Assembly: GCA_022316685.1 (NCBI GenBank)
Contig: JAKJHU010000030.1
Location: 4,595,058-4,659,057, forward strand
Direction of reading: 5' to 3'
Source of the DNA: Progne subis subis
Lineage: Eukaryota; Chordata; Aves; Passeriformes; Hirundinidae
DNA: 64,000 nt
Shown: positions 48,421-61,100 of the stretch, one piece after another
How positions within the stretch are numbered: the stretch's first letter is position 1
How the letters are laid out: the number at the start of each line of letters is the position of its first letter
Translations under genes and position numbers: made by a program
The notes under the pieces: generated by a model
Databases searched by the model: none
Seen by the model: only the letters and a program-made list of their open reading frames with translations
Told to the model about the DNA's origin: nothing

Positions 48421-51400
48421 ACAGAAACAGTAAAGGAAGAAATGAGACTTAGCTTTCAGCTGTCAGCATTAGAAACCTTTAACTGGAGGAGACTTTCAGA
48501 GGGAAGTCCAAAGGGCTTTACCACTACAGAAGTCTTTTTTTGGATAGTCACTGGAGAATACTTCTTGATTTGTCCATGTTGCCAAGGATTCCTACAACAA
48601 TCCTATTCTATCAGGACAATGTAAAGGTTTCTTATCAAATTTAAAGGCTTTAAGTAAGGTTTGATTTCCATTTGCTTAATATGGGTCTTGAAAAACATTA
48701 GGGGAATACAGACATACCAGGAAGATGAATCGGAATTTGGTAGGACTGCTTAGCAATTTGTGATACACCTTTGTCCTCATACTACTTCCTATATGCCAAG
48801 TAATGTGCATGCCTTCTGCATGCACACCTGCAGTCATCTGAGTCCTTCATAAATTTCTGTTAGTGTCTTAAGGCATAATTCCTAGAGCTTTAGGAGAATT
48901 TCCCTAGTTTTGGAAAGAAGCATTAACACTTAATTGAAAAAAACTATTTAGCAAGACTGTGAAATAAATTTATTAGAAATAATAATAAAATTTGAGAAAT
49001 TATTTAGAAATTATTATTATTATTATTAAAGTATTAGAAATACAGTAATTCTGAAAAGACATTGAAAATCAGGAAAGAATTGCTAGAGCCACAGCTATCA
49101 AACCATGTACAAGATAAAAACATTGGCATGGTGCAAAAGTCTATAGCAAGGCAGAGAGAACTTTTTGCTAGCAGCCCTACTACAGTTAATGTAGCATATC
49201 TTTCAGCTGACACATAGATACACATCAGAAGAAACTGTGACAGTTATTTCTCACAGAGATTTCACTGTCATGGGATGTATCCAAAGTTTTAGCACTATAT
49301 ACAAAAGATTGCATTGTTATTGTCTATTATCTATTTTCTGTGTAGATAAATGGAGTCATGGTTTGTAAGACATTTTGGCTGCACTAATTCAAGCTTTTGA
49401 AGTGTACTACCGCTTCTCACTTCTAGTTGTGCAAGTAGATTTCATTACTTTTTTTGTTTTTCTGGGGTTACTCACAGCTTGGTTTATGTCCAGTCAGTTT
49501 CTTGATCATGGCTTAACAGCTGTTCCAGTCCAGCAAAGGTCCGATGCAAAAGGCATAACAGAGAAGTTCCAGCAGATAGCAACAGAATATGCCAATAACA
49601 TCAAACATCTTTCAGCAGATCACCTCCTGGCAGTAGGTGTCAAATACCAACATTTGGTATTTGGAAACGCTAAACGCATGCATGTCTTCCCTTTCTTGCT
49701 ATGAAGCAGGTGTCAACAGCAGTCCCCAAACCCAGGATTCCCCAGCTGAGTTATCCAAGTGAAATATTACTGATGCATCAAATCTGGATAGCAGCAGTGC
49801 TGTTTAAGACAAAGCATCTCACTGACCACCAGTTCCCACATTTTTGTTACACTGCTGTGGCTGCCACGGAGCTCTATAATTAAATAGACTGGGAGACTGA
49901 TCAAACAGAAAAAAAAAAAAAAATCAGGTGGTAAAGAAGAAAAACATTTTATGTTCCTCAACTTCAAGAATACAGCAGTATCTACTCAGCAGGTGCTGAG
50001 AATTTTATGAGAATCCATAACTAAAAGGTGCTCCTTAAAATTTCAATAATGCTTCAGAAAAGCATCCAAAAATTACAGCCATCTTATTCTGTAGGTATTT
50101 TACTTTCCTAACTACCTATTGATCGCCTAGACTCCAGGAATACCTAGTTAAAAAACAAAGAATACTTTAAGTTACCGAATTCTCACCCAATCTTCATGAG
50201 GCAGACTAAAAAAAATTAAAATGCCATCATTCGGACTTTGTTTCAAATATGTTGCATGGGAATACTTAGACTTTTCCAAACTGAGTTTTAAAAAGTTAAT
50301 GTTTTTGCTTTCTTGTTTACTAAAGCCTTCAGAACATCAATTAAGCATGAATAAAATGCATACAACATTTTGCCTATGGTCACTTAAAAATCATGATAGA
50401 AGATGCACTTGTACAGTATTCTTACTTCATAAAACCATATTGTATTTTACTATCAAATATATTTTCTATGCTTGGAGAATAAAGTCTAGAGCATGCAGCT
50501 CCCAAAACTAAAAATTCCCAAATTCTTCAACTGCAACGCTTGCCTGAAAGAGTTATATTTTGTACTCTAGACTGGCATGGAGACCGCTGGATAATCCAGT
50601 CTGTGGCTGCAAGAGGAACTGAGCCAGGAGGCTCTGTTCAGGCCAGTCTATAATTCCACGATCTTGCTTGGTTGCTGTAGCATCTGGCTATGGGCCCAGC
50701 ACAGCTTCACCTTGTAAAGGAGGCCCCGGAGAAGTAATGCCATCGGAATTGCTTCCCAGGATGCCCACTCCTCTTGTAGGTTTTGGTATGCAGCTCCCGG
50801 GGGCAGGAATTATGGCCACCACTGCTTTAAGCCATTCAAAATATTTTGCATTTGTAATGTTGAGTTAATGTGTATGGGTTAAAGAGGGAAGGAAAACAGG
50901 AGTCCTCTTCTGTAAGAAAAACCTTTGGTGCCCCCTTGTGATATTTTATTATCAGCATTTGAAATGAAGGTCTATTTTCAGGGAGGAAAGCAGTTCAGCA
51001 TTAAGATAGTTTCACTTTTAAGTAAGTTAATTGAGCAAAGCATTTCAAGAATTAGTTGGTTTTTTTGGTACCTATTCTGTGTTGTATGACATTCTGCCTG
51101 AACTACTTTATGTGAATTATTTAAGCCAAGGAACAAGTTCAGAACCTGAAGCTAAACAGTGTTCCACTAAGCATTTCTGTTTGGAGCAGAAAATGGGACC
51201 CATTGTACTTTCTCATATTATGCCTGTTTGGGATACAGAGTCTCAAACATTTTCTTAACAGAAACACTTCCAGCAGAAATGCTGAAAGGTAACTGCATCC
51301 CAGTAGCAGTTTTTGTACATCACAACAAAGTACACAAGGAGAAAAGGATAAAGGAAAATGAAGACTAAAATTGCAATATTAATGAGAGTGCTGCTTTTGT

Positions 51401-51858
51401 ACAAATCTTTTCGAAAGAGGAGAGAATGTTTGCAAGACAAGCAGAACTCATTTTTAAAAGCCAAAAATGTTGCTATGGCCACCCTCTCCAGAGCATCTAA
51501 TCCACCTAAATGTGCAGCAGGAAAATGTGATGTCTTCAAACCAGAGGTAAAATTTCAGTTTGTAGCCCAGTGGTCTAAATATTGGCTGAGTACTGTGGTA
51601 CTGAGTCCTGGCAGAATGAAGCACTTGTAGGAGATGTGTTCTTCAGATCCTTAATAATGTATTATGCCCAGTTCAGGACTTTAGGAACTTCAGTGTCTGC
51701 TCAGTAAACATGAGGCATTTAGGCACCAGCAGCCCTTTAGGATAATTAACATTTTTGCTAAAGTGGAAGACCACTGTACAACTACTGAGTAACTCTGCAA
51801 TAATCTTGCAGCTCCAACAACTTTTACCAAGCATTACTATGCTTATCTAGGGTACTAC

Positions 51859-52246
51859 TGTGATCAGGATATGCAAAGCAATCACACGAGACGAGAGATT
51901 GCGCAGGGCAGAGAGTTCCTCCGAGAGAGCCCAAGGCTGAGCCAAGGCCGAGAGCCCCTCTCCCTGTTTATTTCTTACTTTTTATACTTTTGTGGGTCTG
52001 GCTGTGGATTGGCTTCTGGAGTTTTCACCTCCCAGCCGAATGGCCAGACCAACTGTCAGTTACAATCATTTTCAGGTTAGAAATATGCAAACAAAGGACG
52101 GAGAATGAAAAACAAAGGATTTGTTTATGTTACATGTGTGGGGAAAGGCAGAAACTGCTCCTAATATTGTACAGCAGCTAAAAAGTCTGACTCCATTTTA
52201 TGAACAATCAAAAGGCTTTAAAAAATTCAGAAAAACCAGGGTGACA
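51859..52246 (-). mobile_element. Solo LTR of an endogenous retrovirus, perfect 6-bp TSD
   Basis: 388 bp running TGTCACCC...GATCACA on the minus strand, with the retroviral TG...CA ends. It is flanked by the direct repeat TACTAC at 51853-51858 and 52247-52252. Inside, on the minus strand, are TATAAAAA (51979-51986) and AATAAA (51967-51972). A 6-bp duplication suggests an ERVK-type (class II) element. No internal retroviral genes remain, so this is a recombination-derived solo LTR. It points towards RGS22 about 7.3 kb away. Confidence 0.88.
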
Positions 52247-55200
52247 TACTACTGCTTCCCAAGTAGCTGTCCCTCTTTTCCCGGTTACTATCATTCTACC
52301 ACTTCAGCTGGTTCTAGTCATGACATAGTATCTAATTTAAGTAGTTTATAGAAATAGGTTTTTCACTATAAGCAGCAACTGAAATACCTTCATGGTTTCC
52401 ACATGCCAATTGCCTACACAGATTAAAAGTGCCTACAGGATTAAGACACAAGCACTGTTGCAGAATTGCTTTCAGAATGAGTGTAAGGCACAGCAGGGGG
52501 AAATTAGAGGGGCTTTTAACACTTGAACTCCAATCTTCAAGTCAGAAGTCTACTTTCATATGAAACTTTGAGTGTTTGACAGTGCTTATAAGTTTATTAA
52601 AAATGTCATGCCATCAATATTTTCAGCTGAAGAGTTGGTTTCATTACTACTCATCCATTAGCACCCAGCTCAATTAGGGCTTACTAGCATTTAGGCTTCT
52701 GACAAGTTTGGGTAAGTTCTAACACTCTCCAGAAGCTTGTCACAGAGAAAAAATGTGTTAAGTCTTTTTGTAATGTAATTTTCAACTAATGAGAGCTCAG
52801 AAAGTAACAAAGTGAAAACAAGCTTTGTTTTTGTTTAATTAAAAATAAATACATCATTCCCCAAAAGCAGTCAGGTTCTGCTGTGGCATTTGACAAGTGA
52901 TAACAGAACCTGCTAGATATTTTGCATCAAAAAATCCCATAAGATTCAGTACAGACAAAAAATTTGCACCTGTAAAAATATCATATAATCACATCAAATA
53001 AATCATCACAAGACTCAAGCAAAGGAAAATAAAAAAGAAAAAAGCCTGAAGCTTAGAAGAATGAAGTATGAGATTACACACTTAAAGTTCAGTAGAAATT
53101 AATGGAAAAAAATTGGATATTTTCATAATTTGTGAGAAGAATGTAAGAGTGCTACACCAAGTGACTGAACTGTGACCATGAAGAAGACCTATACAAGAAA
53201 TGCTTATCTTAGTATGCATTGGTCAAAGTATTTCTTGTAGAGAAAAGAAAGCCATAATATTATTCTAGTTCTTGAGCAGGTTTCACTTGGAATACGGGTT
53301 GAATTGAATCAAAGAATAGATTCCAGCAAAAACAGTGAGGAGTTAGACACAACATCTGTTGTTGGATGTCTTAAGAGATGAGAATAAATGCAGACTATTT
53401 TTGTCAGTAGAAGAACAATCATAATATTGGGGAAGAAAAGATATAAAGAATAGCTATTTTAATAGCAATGCTAAAATAAAGGCAACAGGTTAAGTGACTA
53501 CTACAGCAATCTGGAGTAGGTCACCAACATGGCAATGGGACCGTATTCTAATCAGTTTTAAGACAGAACTTGGTGTGTTGATGTAAGATCTTGGCACTAG
53601 ACTACAGAAGTCCCTTTCTAATCTGACACTGCTGTATTTCTTCACATGCCTATGAAAGCAGAAATAAAAGAAATTACATCTTGTATTAAAATTAATCAGC
53701 ATGGGCTCAATTGCCTAAGGTCTTTCAAAAGGGTAATCAATATATGGAATAGGAAAGTTATCTGACATATGGTGTTGAGTTACTTAATTTAATGAGCAAA
53801 TTTTTTTATCATTTTTGGCTAGTTAGTGATGAAACATACTAACATCCCCTAGCCTATAAACAATTCCAAAGATTTATAACCTTTTTTTGCCTAAGCTCTT
53901 CCATACTTGTCACCAAGGAAAGAATGATCAGAGACTGAAGTAATTTCAATTTCCTTCTCACAAACCACTTGAGGTTTATGGTTGCTGCTAAAAAAAAAAA
54001 AAAAAAAAATTATGAAGTAAAATTCTTGCAGCAACATCTGTCAGCTGCAAGAGGTTACTTCCAATAATTCTATTTTAGAATTTAAACCCACAGCTCTGGC
54101 TCAAACCATCATGGTCAGAAAACTAAATGCATTCCCTGGACATTTATAGGCAATGACTCTCCTCCCACTATAGACGATGCCTGTCTGAAGGGAAAAGAGG
54201 ATTGCAAAAATAAAATTATCAGCAGCCCAATACCAATACTAACCCAAATATTATCCTGAACATTATCCTCATCTTCCAGAGGGAAAGACAATCCACTCCT
54301 CTGTTGTCAGTTGTAAGAAGAAAGCTTGAGCTAGAGAATAACCATGGGCAGGACATTTTAGAATACTCTCGATAGTTGTCATTTCAGCTCCCGGAGTACT
54401 TTTGCGCCCTTATCTGTGCTAGCACCTGACCTCAGGTCTCCAAGAATTGACTTGACCCAGTAGAAAAAGAAATGCAAACCCCTACAGTCCCTGATACTTG
54501 TAAGCTCTTTCCTATTTGAGTTCTTGGTTTTGTTGGAAGACAGGTGGTGGGGGGGGGTGTGGGAAATCAGTTTGGGAGTTCAGGGGTGGTGTTTGTGTGC
54601 TGAGGTAGGTTGTTTAGTTTTATGTTGGGTGGTTTGGGTTTTTTTAATGAAGGACTTAGGTTCTCTCTCCTTTGCTGCTTCATCAAAGACCAGACTCATA
54701 TAGCTTTGTGACATGTGATAGAGACTAATTAAGAAATAGATACAGTATAGAGGAAAAAAAAAAGCACTCTTTTCTGCCACTCTCCAATCCCAAATACTTG
54801 ATTTCTGTAAATAAAGCAATCAGATCAGGAAAATGTTTTGATTCCTTTCACCCAAATTATTAGAGACTATTACATAGCTATCATGTACTTTGTGTTCTAT
54901 TAATGTGTAGGTAAAGAATAACATACCACTACTTTATTTCTCCCTTGCATCAAGGAATAAAGCTAATTTTAAAGGAAATTAAAAAAAAATCATCACTGTC
55001 ACAGGGAATATTTACTCAGAGATGAGAAGTCTGGCTTCTCACTTCCCCCACCTCTGGTATAGCAGTGACAACCACAGAGAATACATTTCACTCAGCAGAG
55101 CATGGATTACTTTTGTTATCACCAGATTACATTTGTGATACACTCAACTGAGCAAGAGAGGTTATTCAAGAAGACATTTTAGTGAGATGGATTTAGAAGG

Positions 55201-57663
55201 GAAAAAAAAACCCCAACAAACTTCTAAATATACCAAAAGAAGAGAAAAATGTTTACTATTGTGAAATAGGACTTAAATAATTTTTTTTTTTCCTTTAAAG
55301 CTTCTCCTTGTTGAATGGCTACTGTAGGCATCAACAATACCACCTTTAAAAACAAACAATGCCTGTACCCAAACCAACTTACTCTATCCTCTGTACTCTT
55401 TGGAAAAGAAAATAGAGCTTTTTATCAAATTTTTGCAAATGGAAAAGATACTTAATAACTGATTCTTAAACTGAGAACTGAGTTCCTATATTGTTTTCCA
55501 CTCAAAGGTACCCATTTGGTAATACTTTCAGAACTATTGAAATTTATTTCTGGACTGTGCTGTAACACTCCACAGCAAAGGTGAGCTAGATATTCTCACT
55601 GCCAATCGTAACTTTCCCATAAATTTCAAGAATTCATTAAAACCATTTTTTAAAATAGAGATATTTTAGAGATGTTGGTATTTAGCAAAGGTAACATGCG
55701 GTGATGACAACAGTAGTCTGAAGTGTTGTGACATGCAGTACTTATTCTACATTGTGCTTACTACCATCCCTTACTTTATTTGGCAATTCAATAGCAAGAA
55801 ACAAAACTAATCCAAACTTTTATAAAGATAAATGACATATATTCAGATTCTTGTGCAACATAACTTCCCATCCAGACAGCTGTTCATTTCAACCTTTAAT
55901 AGAAAGTATTAAGCATTTCTCAAAAAAGTCTACTTACTTACTATATACCTAAGGAATAAAGAACAAATCCAATGGTTCTTTGAACCTAATTAACTTTTAA
56001 GTAGACCTTGAACACCTAAAGCTCTAAACAATTAGAGAAATATAAATATTAAACCAAGTAATTTAACCATTGTCCCACTTGCAGTCTCCTCTGTAATGAA
56101 TGCCATTCTTCCTAAACCAAACCTATATGCACATACCTCTGTATTCCCTACCTTGACCCCAAATCCTTTGCCTCAATTGCTCCCTTAGAATAGACTGAGC
56201 AGTCTTCAAGTTGCTACCAGTCTAACCTAAGAACAAGGCAAAGACCCAGCAAACACATAAGTATGGAACTGAAGTGTTGATACTTATATTCATGCAATGA
56301 AAATGATCTTCTGGCAGACATACTGGGTTGATTTCTTCGTTAATGATAATGCTTGGTTAATAGAATTAGTGCCAGAATCACCATACTGTTTTATTAACAG
56401 TGTTGTCTCTCCTATTTAAATGCTATGTGAAACTACTATGGGAAAAATCAAGAATGGTAAAAGTGATAACCAAATTACAGATCACAACAGCTGGAGATGA
56501 GAAATAAGAAGTGATGTTTCTAGAATACCCTGAAGTGAATTATCCTGGTCCATTTTGCTTAAACATCCACAGATTACATAAAAAGAATAAGAAAAAAATC
56601 TTAGAGATTTGCAATTTTTAGACACTAAAAATAAAGGGATGTGTGAATAAATATTAAAAGGGGCAAATATGAAGCTTATGGTATACGTGAAAGCTCTTCT
56701 TCTGGCTTGTTTTTTGGGTTTTTTAAATCAGACTTTTTAAAGTGCAGTATTAATGCTTACCTACAAATAAACACAGTAAAAACACTATCAAAAATATAAC
56801 ACAAAAGACAACATCAGAGGGAGAGTCTGGAAAAAACACCAGCTAACAACAAGTGTTCTGCAAGATGCTTGTGACAAATGAACTCCTTGAAAGGACAAGT
56901 AGGACAACAACTGTAAAACACAATTGATGTTATATCTTCATAGAAGTACTGTGTCCATTTCTGTCACCTGCATTTCAAGCTCTTAGGATACAAACCAAAA
57001 CCACACAAAAACTGTTTGAGGTCCAAGAAACAGACTGAATTGGTTTTCTAGAAGGGATCAGCAGATTTAGTTAAAGAAAAAAAAAAAAAACATTAATTCC
57101 CTTGATTAAATCTAGAGATAGAGTGATTTCCAATTGTAGATAATCCTTTAGCTCAAGTAGAAGTGTGAAGGTGACCTGGTATCTGGGAGCTGAAGTCAAG
57201 TCAGATTAAGCATAAAGGTAAATTGACAACCGCAAAGGTGATGCCACAGCATTCTTCGATATGTGACTATATATGGTATCACCTGAAGTTTTCAAAACAA
57301 AAATTTTGTAAAACTCAGTACAACAGAATATCCACACAGCATCAGTTTAGTTTACATATTACTATTCTATTGACTTCTATTACAGGGGCTAAGAGAACAA
57401 CAAATTATTCCAATAAAAAAATTCAGACAGGTAATGTATTGGTTTTGACATATCACCATTCATATAAATAAAAGTATTTTTCACAAATGTACATAATGCC
57501 CCACTTTGAGACATTTTTAAAGCACTTACTGTAAGTAAATAAGTCTGATTTCAAAGACTTTTTTAGAAATAATTTTCTTTAATTTGTCTTTAAGACAAGA
57601 ATAACATTTTTGAACGTCTATGAAGTGCTATAAGCTAAATATTGAAAACTACATTTAAGACAC

Positions 57664-57669
57664 TTTATT
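57664..57669 (-). terminator. FBXO43: candidate FBXO43 polyadenylation signal
   Basis: AATAAA on the minus strand, about 265 nt past the stop codon. It is the first canonical hexamer I noticed downstream. Such hexamers are common in AT-rich DNA, so support is only positional. Confidence 0.35.
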
Positions 57670-57934
57670 TAAAAATTAAGATGTTAGTAAATTCCTACCT
57701 ACTACACAACAGGTAAAACAAGACATAAAATATTTTTAAATGTTCATTTTTTAAAAACCAAAAAGATACTATGTTAATTAATATATATACATGAGAGGTT
57801 ATCTTGGTGAGTCAGCAAGAACAAATGGGATGATACTTTCAAAATGCATACCTTTAGGAAGAACAGGAACAAGATTAGGAATTTAAGGAAAGGGGAAAAG
57901 GAATTAAATGTAAGGAGTTACATGCCTTACAAAT

Positions 57935-58183
57935 TTAGAGTCTCTTTAAATTTCTTTTGCTTTGGGCACTTCCTGGTGGAGCATCTTTCCTACTCTTCCG
58001 TTTTGCAGATAAACTGTTACACTCTTTTGACCCATGGAATGCATGCAGACATAAAATACAGAACTCAAATGCACATGCTTCTCTGCAACACAGTCCCCGT
58101 TTCTTTACCAATTGATATTTAGCTGGGTATTGACATCTTGGACAGGGTTTTAGAGCTTCATCAATGAACAGAGTTTTAGCAAC
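57935..58183 (-). CDS. FBXO43: FBXO43 last exon: zinc-binding region and RL tail
   Basis: 82 codons plus stop. Acceptor TCTTGCTGCAG. It starts [17 protein letters not shown]. All expected Cys/His ligands are present (CPRC, GLCC, EAC, FCILC, HAFH, EC). It ends in the conserved Lys/Arg-rich tail with a terminal Arg-Leu pair, which in EMI proteins docks on the APC/C. Confidence 0.95.
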   Translation of the reverse strand, partial: VAKTLFIDEALKPCPRCQYPAKYQLVKKRGLCCREACAFEFCILCLHAFHGSKECNSLSAKRKSRKDAPPGSAQSKRNLKRL

Positions 58184-61100
58184 CTGCAGCAAGAGCAGAG
58201 AGGAAAGAGCTGTTTAGTCTCATGAATGAAAGTGTTCGAAAAACTGAAAATGAAGCATTTCTTAGATACCTACTTTCATGTATTCTTCCTGCCTACTAGC
58301 TGAGTGAGGAACAGAACTGCATCTCCTAGGTGTAAATTCAGTGTGTGGGGTCTGTAGAATAGGAGTTCTGGCTTGAGCTTGAACAGGCCTTAGAGCAGAC
58401 CTATTAAGAATATTAAGTCTTGTGGCAGCATCTTCAGCCTTCAATAAATATTCCTGTTAGTTTATAATTATTTAAGAAAAAAAAAAGCGGGGAGGGGAGA
58501 AAATGAGGATTTTATTTAATTTGGGATTTGAAGCTGGATTTTACTTGTTTGGGTTTTTCCCCTCTGCAACAACACATAAAAAAATTATACATACATATCT
58601 CAAGTATTTACCATTAAATGTTTCTATTTAGCAAGAGATCAAGAGAGATCGTCAAAAACCATCCCATGAGCAGGGTGAAAACCCAGCTGTCTTTTAGCGC
58701 CCTCTACTGGTGCTCATGTTCGTGAATTACGACATATCAACAGCAAGTGTGCATGCATCACGGGGAAGATCTGAAAAAATACAGTGCTATTAATATGCTT
58801 ACTTCTCTAGATGCCCCTTAAAAAAACCTTCTACATATCCTTCTGATGTTCACAAATACACTGTGACAAGCAGTCCTAAAAATAATCCAGAAGTAATCTA
58901 GAGTGGGTCCTACAGCACTGCAGACTAGAGTGAAATGGACAATGAGGAACAGCATGGCACAATGGTTATGAGCAGTTTAAAATCTAAAGCTAGAATTAGT
59001 CAAGGAAGAGATACTCCAGGATTCTCAAGAAAGGGCAGGAGGGGTAAATAAGAGTCTTACATGGTTGAAAGACCAGTACTCAAACTGCAGACAACTGAAA
59101 GACAGTAAGAGCCATTATATTCTCCTGCTGGAATACATCACCTATCCATTTTGGAACTGTCTCTATCAGTTACCTTTCTGTAGTTTTACAGTTAACTGTA
59201 GTTACAGTTTTTCTATCTTCTTTCTTACTTAAAAAAAAAAAAAAATCACCTTTGAAAACTATCTTACCTGAGCTGCTTCTTTCAGCTGTTTTATGTACAA
59301 CTTTCTCCTCTTATCTGCACTTCTGTCTTGTATAATGATTTCACGCCAGCTTTTGCTAACTTTCCAAATGCTGGAACAAATTAAAAAAATTATCCACTTT
59401 CAAATTTTTTCAAGTAGAGCAGAAGTCACAATAGCAAGACTACCTGGTAAAGATTTTTGCGTAGTTTCATATACTCTTGGTCATTTTACGGACTGCTGCT
59501 ATAGACTGTTCATTATTTTGTTATGAAACACAGGCCTTGTACTTTACATATCACAGTATAACAGAAGATCCTAGAGAGCAACAGCAACATAAATAGCACA
59601 GTGTATCTTTGACTTAAAAAATAAATTATTTCTTCCTCTATATAAGCCACTTACCAAGATTGTTTCTAGTCACATTTGTGTTAAGAGTTCCGAAAACATC
59701 TATGACCTTGTACTTTCAGCTATTTCACCCATTCCCTTTGTTACTAACAACAAAAAAATCAAGTGTGAAATGTAGCAGTTCCTGTCGATTAGAAATTAAT
59801 CTACAAGATTACTTGTGAATCAAAATGCTTTGAGCAGCTTTGTGCTTAGAAATAACTGAGGAAATAAAATACATAAGAAAAGTTACAGAAAACGTGTTTT
59901 GAGCACTATGCGCTATTGGGAACTTGTAATGAGAATAAATTACTTTATAGGCTTAAAGGAATTTTTAATATATTTTAAAATTTACAGGTATTGTGATTTA
60001 GTTTTGAGTTTACTTATTTTCCATGTTTGTTTAGCTTATTAATGTCCCTATTTATTTTTAGATCTACACAGAAAGATCCACTAAATTACTGGTGAGAAAG
60101 CTTTTCATTTTTTTCAGAAACAAACAAATTTTATTGACAACACCCAGTATTCCAGAAGTTATTCTAATTCATTCAGAGAAGCGCATCTTTTTCCCTTTTT
60201 TGGTGTGTGTGAAGCCATAGTACTTACCTGCATAGACTTTCCACTGTCAAAGCATCTAAAACTATAGCAAGAACATGTTTTAAATTTCTATCTTTCAGTT
60301 CCGTTAAAATATCTAATTTTTCAAGACCCATTTTCTTGCCAATGAGCCCAGGAAGAACATGATCTAATGAAAATATTTCTGTTCCATCAATATCCTCTGA
60401 GATTTGCTTTTGGTGCGATCTTTGTCTTTGCAAGCAAATTTCATGAACTATTTTCAGAGCTGGAGTTCTTGAGAGATCTCCATGACTTACAACCAGATCT
60501 CCACTAGGTTGTTCTTTTAGAACTAACTCATGATCTTCACTGACAAAGTTTCTTTCTTTTGTTAATATATGCATTGAAGTAGGACTGCCATGATTATCTT
60601 CTGTCTCTGACTGGGAGCCTAGTTCCCGAAGAGTGGATAACCTTCTGACTCGCTCAAGTTTTCTTGCCTTTCTTTTACTGTCTAAAGTTTTAGAATCTTC
60701 TTTGTGCTTTTGGAAGAGCTCTTGGAAAGATCCCTCATAATCAGACAGCGAGTCTCCCGATTTGTCCAGAGGAAGTGAATTATATCCACTATCCTCAGGC
60801 GTTGAAAGATCTGGGTAATTTGCTACCTTAACAGGGGGAGAGTTTATATCACATAGTCCAAAGTTTGAGTTCTCTACAGGACTGGTGATAGAAGTCAGGA
60901 ATTTACCCTCACTGGCCTCAGGTAACACACTGCAGGTAGGAGTCCTAAGCACCCCATCTCTAATACTTGTAAGAATATTTTCATTAAATTTGTTAGTGTC
61001 ACTAGCAGTGACATCCTTCCAGTGAATTGGAGATAAACTTTCTGATTCTAACAATAAGGGGTCCTTACACTGGGACTCATCTAGCGTAGAAGTCCTTTGT

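Larger units (their letters stand above)
45141..57663. other. Intergenic region between RGS22 promoter and FBXO43 3' end
   Basis: About 12.5 kb containing the TA microsatellite, a CR1 copy (47.9-48.4 kb), the solo LTR (51.9-52.2 kb), a small GC-richer patch (50.55-50.83 kb), a G-rich tract near 54.55 kb and short poly-A runs. Open frames here are short and have no recognisable domain. I support no gene in it. Confidence 0.55.
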
